Shown here: positions 4,909 through 8,467 of the stretch, in pieces
Layout of the letters: each line of letters opens with the position of its first letter
Numbering within the stretch: position 1 is the stretch's first letter
Assembly (NCBI GenBank): GCA_019420265.1
Contig: JAHZHM010000260.1
Span: 1-8,467, forward strand
Origin: Clostridiales bacterium
GTDB lineage: Bacteria > Bacillota > Clostridia > Christensenellales > Christensenellaceae
Direction: 5' to 3'
Length of the DNA stretch: 8,467 bases
Translations under genes and position numbers: made by a program
Notes under the pieces: model-generated
What the model was told of the DNA's origin: nothing
The model's input: only the letters and a program-made list of their open reading frames with translations
Database searches by the model: none

Positions 4909-6660
4909 ATGTACAAAATACTGGCAAAATCCATTCGGGAATATAAGAAGCAATCCATCCAGGCGCCAGTGCTGGTTTCGATGGAAGTGCTGCTGGAATG
5001 CATTATCCCGTTTATCATTGCCAAGCTGGTCAACGAAATTAAGGCGGGGTGTGAAATTTCCACAATCATTTGGTATGGCGCTGCGCTGATCGCGATGGCG
5101 GCTCTTTCACTGTTGTTCGGAACGCTGGCCGGAACGGCTTGCGCGACGGCTTCGGCGGGGTTTGCAAAGAATCTGCGCAGGGATATGTATGGCAGAATCT
5201 CGGAATATTCCTTTGAGAATATCGATAAATTCTCCACCTCTTCCCTGGTAACGCGCATGACGACGGATGTCGCCAATGTGCAGCTGGCTTATATGATGAT
5301 CATCCGCACGGCCATCCGCTGCCCGCTGATGCTGATTTTTGCATTTGTAATGGCGTTTGTCATGGGCGGCAAGATGGCGTTCATTTTCCTGATTGTCGCG
5401 CCGATTCTGGGCGTCGGGCTCTATTTGGTCATCCGAAAAACTATGCCGCTTTTCCACAAAGTATTCCGCAAATACGACGACCTCAACAGCTCGATTCAGG
5501 AAAACATCAAGGGAATGCGCGTGGTCAAGAGCTTTGTGCGCGAGGAATATGAGAAGAATAAATTCGAGGCGGCGGCAGAGGAGGTCTGCGCGGATTTCAC
5601 CCGGGCCGAGAAAATTCTGGCGTTCAACAACCCGCTCATGCAGTTTTCGCTGTATGCCGTGATGGTGTTTGTGCTTTCCTTTGGCTCCTATACCATCATC
5701 ACAAGCCGCGGGCTAGATCTGGATGTCGGCCAGTTTTCTGCGCTGCTGACGTATAGCTTCCAGATTCTTTCCAGCCTGATGATGCTCTCCATGGTGTTCG
5801 TCATGATCACGCTGGCGAGAGAATCCGCAGAGCGCATTGTGGAAGTGCTGACGGAGAAGAGCGCGCTGGAAAGCCCGAAGGAGCACGCCGTTACGGTTGT
5901 GCCGAATGGGAGCGTGTCGTTTGAAAACGTCAGCTTCAAATATTCCAGGCGTGCCGAGCGCATGGCGCTCTCGGATATCAACCTTCAGATTGCCTCGGGC
6001 GAGACCATCGGCATCATCGGTGGGACAGGCTCTTCCAAATCCTCGCTGATTCAGCTGATCCCCCGGCTCTATGATGCGACGCAAGGATGCGTCCGGGTGG
6101 GGGGCATCGACGTGCGCGAATACGATTTGCAGGCACTGCGCGACCAGGTGGCGGTGGTGCTTCAGAAGAACGAGCTGTTTTCGGGCACCATTGCTGAGAA
6201 CCTGCGCTGGGGCAACGAGAACGCCACGGATGAGCAGCTAGAGGAGGCTTGCCGCCTGGCACAGGCGGATGAGTTCATCCGGCAGTTCCCGATGGGCTAT
6301 CAGACGCATATCGAGCAGGGCGGCTCCAACGTTTCCGGCGGACAAAAGCAGCGGCTTTGCATCGCCCGGGCGCTGCTCAAAAAGCCCAAGATTTTGATTT
6401 TGGACGACTCTACCAGCGCCGTGGATACCAAGACAGATGCGCTCATCCGCAAGGCGTTCCGGGAGTTTATTCCCGAGACGACTAAGATCATCATCGCCCA
6501 GCGGACTTCCTCCGTTGAGGATGCGGATCGCATTATCGTCATGGATGGCGGCAGCATCAGCGCCATCGGGACGCATGCGCAGCTGCTGGAGCAGAGCGAA
6601 ATCTACCGGGAAGTCTATACTTCCCAGAACAAGGCGGGAGGTGAGCAGGATGCCCAGTAA
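4909..6660 (+). CDS. Heterodimeric ABC exporter, degenerate-site half (TM287/BmrC-like permease-ATPase)
   Basis: The 583-residue protein is a fused exporter half: a six-helix membrane domain (about 15-295) and an ATPase domain (about 335-575). The ATPase motifs are Walker A GGTGSSKSS (371-379, Ser at the usual third Gly), Q-loop Q419, signature VSGGQ (475-479), Walker B ILILDD (495-500) and the D-loop SAVD. Two catalytic positions are altered: Asp500 replaces the catalytic Glu after Walker B, and Gln531 (IIIAQRT) replaces the H-loop His. These same changes mark the degenerate half of asymmetric exporters such as TM287 of TM287/288. It should therefore pair with the next gene's product, contribute the good signature motif to the partner's active site, and bind rather than hydrolyse ATP at its own. 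Its stop overlaps the next start by 11 nt. Substrate is unknown; drugs, lipids and peptides are exported by relatives. No dedicated regulator gene is in view. Confidence 0.93.
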   Translation: MYKILAKSIREYKKQSIQAPVLVSMEVLLECIIPFIIAKLVNEIKAGCEISTIIWYGAALIAMAALSLLFGTLAGTACATASAGFAKNLRRDMYGRISEYSFENIDKFSTSSLVTRMTTDVANVQLAYMMIIRTAIRCPLMLIFAFVMAFVMGGKMAFIFLIVAPILGVGLYLVIRKTMPLFHKVFRKYDDLNSSIQENIKGMRVVKSFVREEYEKNKFEAAAEEVCADFTRAEKILAFNNPLMQFSLYAVMVFVLSFGSYTIITSRGLDLDVGQFSALLTYSFQILSSLMMLSMVFVMITLARESAERIVEVLTEKSALESPKEHAVTVVPNGSVSFENVSFKYSRRAERMALSDINLQIASGETIGIIGGTGSSKSSLIQLIPRLYDATQGCVRVGGIDVREYDLQALRDQVAVVLQKNELFSGTIAENLRWGNENATDEQLEEACRLAQADEFIRQFPMGYQTHIEQGGSNVSGGQKQRLCIARALLKKPKILILDDSTSAVDTKTDALIRKAFREFIPETTKIIIAQRTSSVEDADRIIVMDGGSISAIGTHAQLLEQSEIYREVYTSQNKAGGEQDAQ

Positions 6661-8467
6661 GCAAAACAAGCAGAAAAAGGGAACGGCCAAGCGGCTGATC
6701 AAAATGCTCTTTTCCTTCTACCCGGTGATGATGCCCGTGGTTGTGGTGTGCATTTTGTTCAGCGCTGTCGTCAATGCAGTTCCATCTATTTTCATGCAGA
6801 ATATCATCTCCATTGTGGAGACCAGCTGGCAGAGCGGCGATTGGAGCGCGGTTGGCGGGCAGATTTTGAAGTTCGTCGGCCTGCTGGTGATCTTCTATGT
6901 GCTCTCGCTGACTTCCGGCTTTGCGTTCAACCGCATGATGGCCATCATCACCCAGGGCGCGCTCAAAAAGCTGCGGGTGCAGATGTTCCGCGGAATGCAG
7001 AATCTGCCCATCCGCTTTTTCGATACGCACGGCCATGGCGATATCATGAGCTACTATACCAACGATATCGATACCCTGCGGCAGATGATCTCCCAAAGCT
7101 TCCCGCAGCTGCTGATGTCCTGCGTGATTGTGCTCTCCATCCTCGGCATCATGCTCTATTATAGCCTCTGGCTGACGCTGGTCGTCGTCTTTGGCGTGGT
7201 CTGCATGATCTTGATCACGGGCAAAGTCGGCGGCAACTCGGCGCGGTATTTCGTGCGGCAGCAGGAATCCATCGGCCGGGCAGAGGGATTCGTCGAGGAG
7301 ATGATGAACGGCCAGAAGGTCGTCAAAGTCTTTTGCCACGAGCAGAAGAGCATGGAAGATTTTGATAAAATTAACGATCAGCTTTTCCGGGATGCCGAGA
7401 GCGCCAATAAATATGCCAATATTTTGGGGCCGATTCTCAACAACGTCGGCAATGTGCTGTATGTGCTGGTGGCGCTGGCCGGGGGCATTCTGCTGCTCTC
7501 GGGCGCGAAGAACGTGAGCATTTCGGGCATGGCCTTTGCCGTCAGCATCACAGTTCCCTTCCTGAACATGACCAAGCAGTTTGCCGGGAACATCAACCAG
7601 GTCTCCCAGCAGCTCAACTCGGTGATCATGGGCCTGGCCGGGGCAGAGCGCATCTTTGAGATGCTGGATCAGCAGCCCGAGACGGATGAGGGCTATGTGA
7701 CGCTGGTCAACGCCAAAGAGGAGAACGGGCAGATCGTGGAATGCGCAGAGCGCACGGGCCTCTGGGCCTGGAAGCACCCGCATCAGGATGGCACGCTGAC
7801 CTATACGCGGCTGACCGGGCATGTGGAGCTGCACGACGTGGATTTCGGCTATACTCCCGAAAAAATCGTCCTGCACGACATCACGCTCTATGCCGAGCCT
7901 GGGCAGAAGGTGGCCTTCGTCGGCGCGACGGGCGCAGGCAAAACCACGATTACCAACCTCATCAACCGCTTCTATGATATTCAGGACGGCAAGATCCGCT
8001 ACGACGGCATTAACATCAACAAGATTAAGAAAGCGGATTTGCGGCGCAGCATGGGCATCGTGCTCCAGGATACCAACCTCTTTACGGGCACTGTGATGGA
8101 TAACATCCGCTATGGCCGGCTGGATGCCACAGACGAGGAATGCCGGGCGGCGGCAGAGCTGGCTGGCGCGCACGATTTCATCACCCGCCTGCCGGATGGC
8201 TACGACACCATGCTCACGGGCAACGGCGCAAACCTCTCCCAGGGGCAGCGGCAGCTGCTGGCCATCGCCAGAGCGGCCGTGGCAGACCCGCCCGTCATGA
8301 TCCTGGACGAGGCGACCTCCTCCATCGATACCCGCACCGAGGCCATCGTCCAGCGGGGCATGGATGCGCTGATGCACGGGCGGACGGTGTTCGTCATTGC
8401 GCACCGGCTTTCCACCGTCAAAAACTCGGATGTCATCATGGTTTTGGAGCAGGGGCGCATCATCGAG
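6650..8467 (+). CDS. Heterodimeric ABC exporter, catalytic half (TM288/BmrD-like), 3' end cut by window edge
   Basis: ATG 6650 overlaps the preceding stop and follows a strong GGGAGGTG (6636-6643). The frame stays open for 606 codons to the window edge. A lysine-rich N-terminus leads into a six-helix membrane domain (about 20-325). A linker of about 40 residues (351-391, containing GLWAWKHPH) follows, then the ATPase domain. That domain has Walker A GATGAGKTT (425-433), signature LSQGQ (529-533, in place of LSGGQ), Walker B VMILDE with D553 and catalytic E554, D-loop SSID and H-loop H585. It thus carries the intact catalytic residues missing from the first half, while its own signature is the variant form, exactly the complementarity of TM288 with TM287. 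From the duplicate at 4071-4292, the missing part is predicted to be about 26 codons ending in FELE and followed by a GGCCGTTTT-type terminator. Confidence 0.94.
   Translation, partial: MPSKQNKQKKGTAKRLIKMLFSFYPVMMPVVVVCILFSAVVNAVPSIFMQNIISIVETSWQSGDWSAVGGQILKFVGLLVIFYVLSLTSGFAFNRMMAIITQGALKKLRVQMFRGMQNLPIRFFDTHGHGDIMSYYTNDIDTLRQMISQSFPQLLMSCVIVLSILGIMLYYSLWLTLVVVFGVVCMILITGKVGGNSARYFVRQQESIGRAEGFVEEMMNGQKVVKVFCHEQKSMEDFDKINDQLFRDAESANKYANILGPILNNVGNVLYVLVALAGGILLLSGAKNVSISGMAFAVSITVPFLNMTKQFAGNINQVSQQLNSVIMGLAGAERIFEMLDQQPETDEGYVTLVNAKEENGQIVECAERTGLWAWKHPHQDGTLTYTRLTGHVELHDVDFGYTPEKIVLHDITLYAEPGQKVAFVGATGAGKTTITNLINRFYDIQDGKIRYDGININKIKKADLRRSMGIVLQDTNLFTGTVMDNIRYGRLDATDEECRAAAELAGAHDFITRLPDGYDTMLTGNGANLSQGQRQLLAIARAAVADPPVMILDEATSSIDTRTEAIVQRGMDALMHGRTVFVIAHRLSTVKNSDVIMVLEQGRIIE
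8324..8467 (+). repeat. Direct repeat, right copy, running off the window
   Basis: Partner of 4071-4214 and part of the intact second ABC gene. This is taken as the parental copy because its reading frame is complete and its H-loop region matches the family consensus. Confidence 0.95.

Noticed and set aside
6557..8404. 615-codon open frame on the minus strand opposite the second ABC gene
   Set aside because: It is the mirror of a GC-rich coding gene with strong third-position bias. The product is a low-complexity mix of His, Asp, Arg and Gln with no domain, and no ribosome site was seen. The plus strand has full ABC motifs.
1..8467. CRISPR array, tRNA, rRNA, transposase or phage genes
   Set aside because: No regularly spaced repeats, cloverleaf-like sequences, rRNA segments or recognisable mobile-element proteins were seen. 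The only long repeat is the ABC tail duplication.

Overview
The window looks like part of a Firmicutes (Clostridia-type) chromosome. The Shine-Dalgarno sites are strong (GGGAGG, AAAGGAG), the promoters are sigma-A-like, and the proteins are of kinds common in gut Clostridia: a heterodimeric ABC exporter, an MBOAT/SGNH pair and an AI-2E-family permease. No rRNA, tRNA, CRISPR array or transposase was seen. I cannot name a species.

Layout. (1) 1-926, minus strand: an AI-2E family (PerM/YdiK-like) membrane protein whose 3' end lies outside the window; it has a near-consensus promoter at 964-992. (2) 1044-4045, plus strand: a two-gene unit driven by an extended -10 promoter. It encodes an MBOAT-family membrane O-acyltransferase and, 1 nt later, a membrane-anchored SGNH-type protein with an extra C-terminal domain resembling the ILEI/FAM3 fold. 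The pair probably O-acylates an extracellular or wall polymer. (3) 4054-4530: a genomic scar. It holds the decayed last ~75 codons of an ABC transporter gene, a bidirectional intrinsic terminator, and the last 63 codons of an unidentified convergent gene. The ABC scrap is 138/144 identical to the right-hand end of the window, so it is a second copy of the tail of the downstream exporter gene. (4) 4530-4908: an AT-rich regulatory region with a perfect 30-bp palindrome, two tandem promoters and an intrinsic terminator ahead of the first ABC gene, suggesting attenuation. (5) 4909-8467, plus strand: two overlapping genes for the halves of a heterodimeric ABC exporter of the TM287/288 or BmrCD type. 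The first half has degenerate catalytic residues and the second has canonical ones but an LSQGQ signature; the second gene runs off the window.

How it fits together. The MBOAT/SGNH pair is a plausible self-contained surface-modification module. The ABC pair is a plausible drug, lipid or peptide exporter with its own regulated promoter. The two are separated by duplication debris. The MBOAT/SGNH genes also look less GC-rich than the ABC genes, which fits insertion or rearrangement next to a duplicated exporter locus. The most unusual items are the direct repeats bracketing the exporter operon, the apparently permuted ILEI/FAM3-like domain, and the leader terminator.
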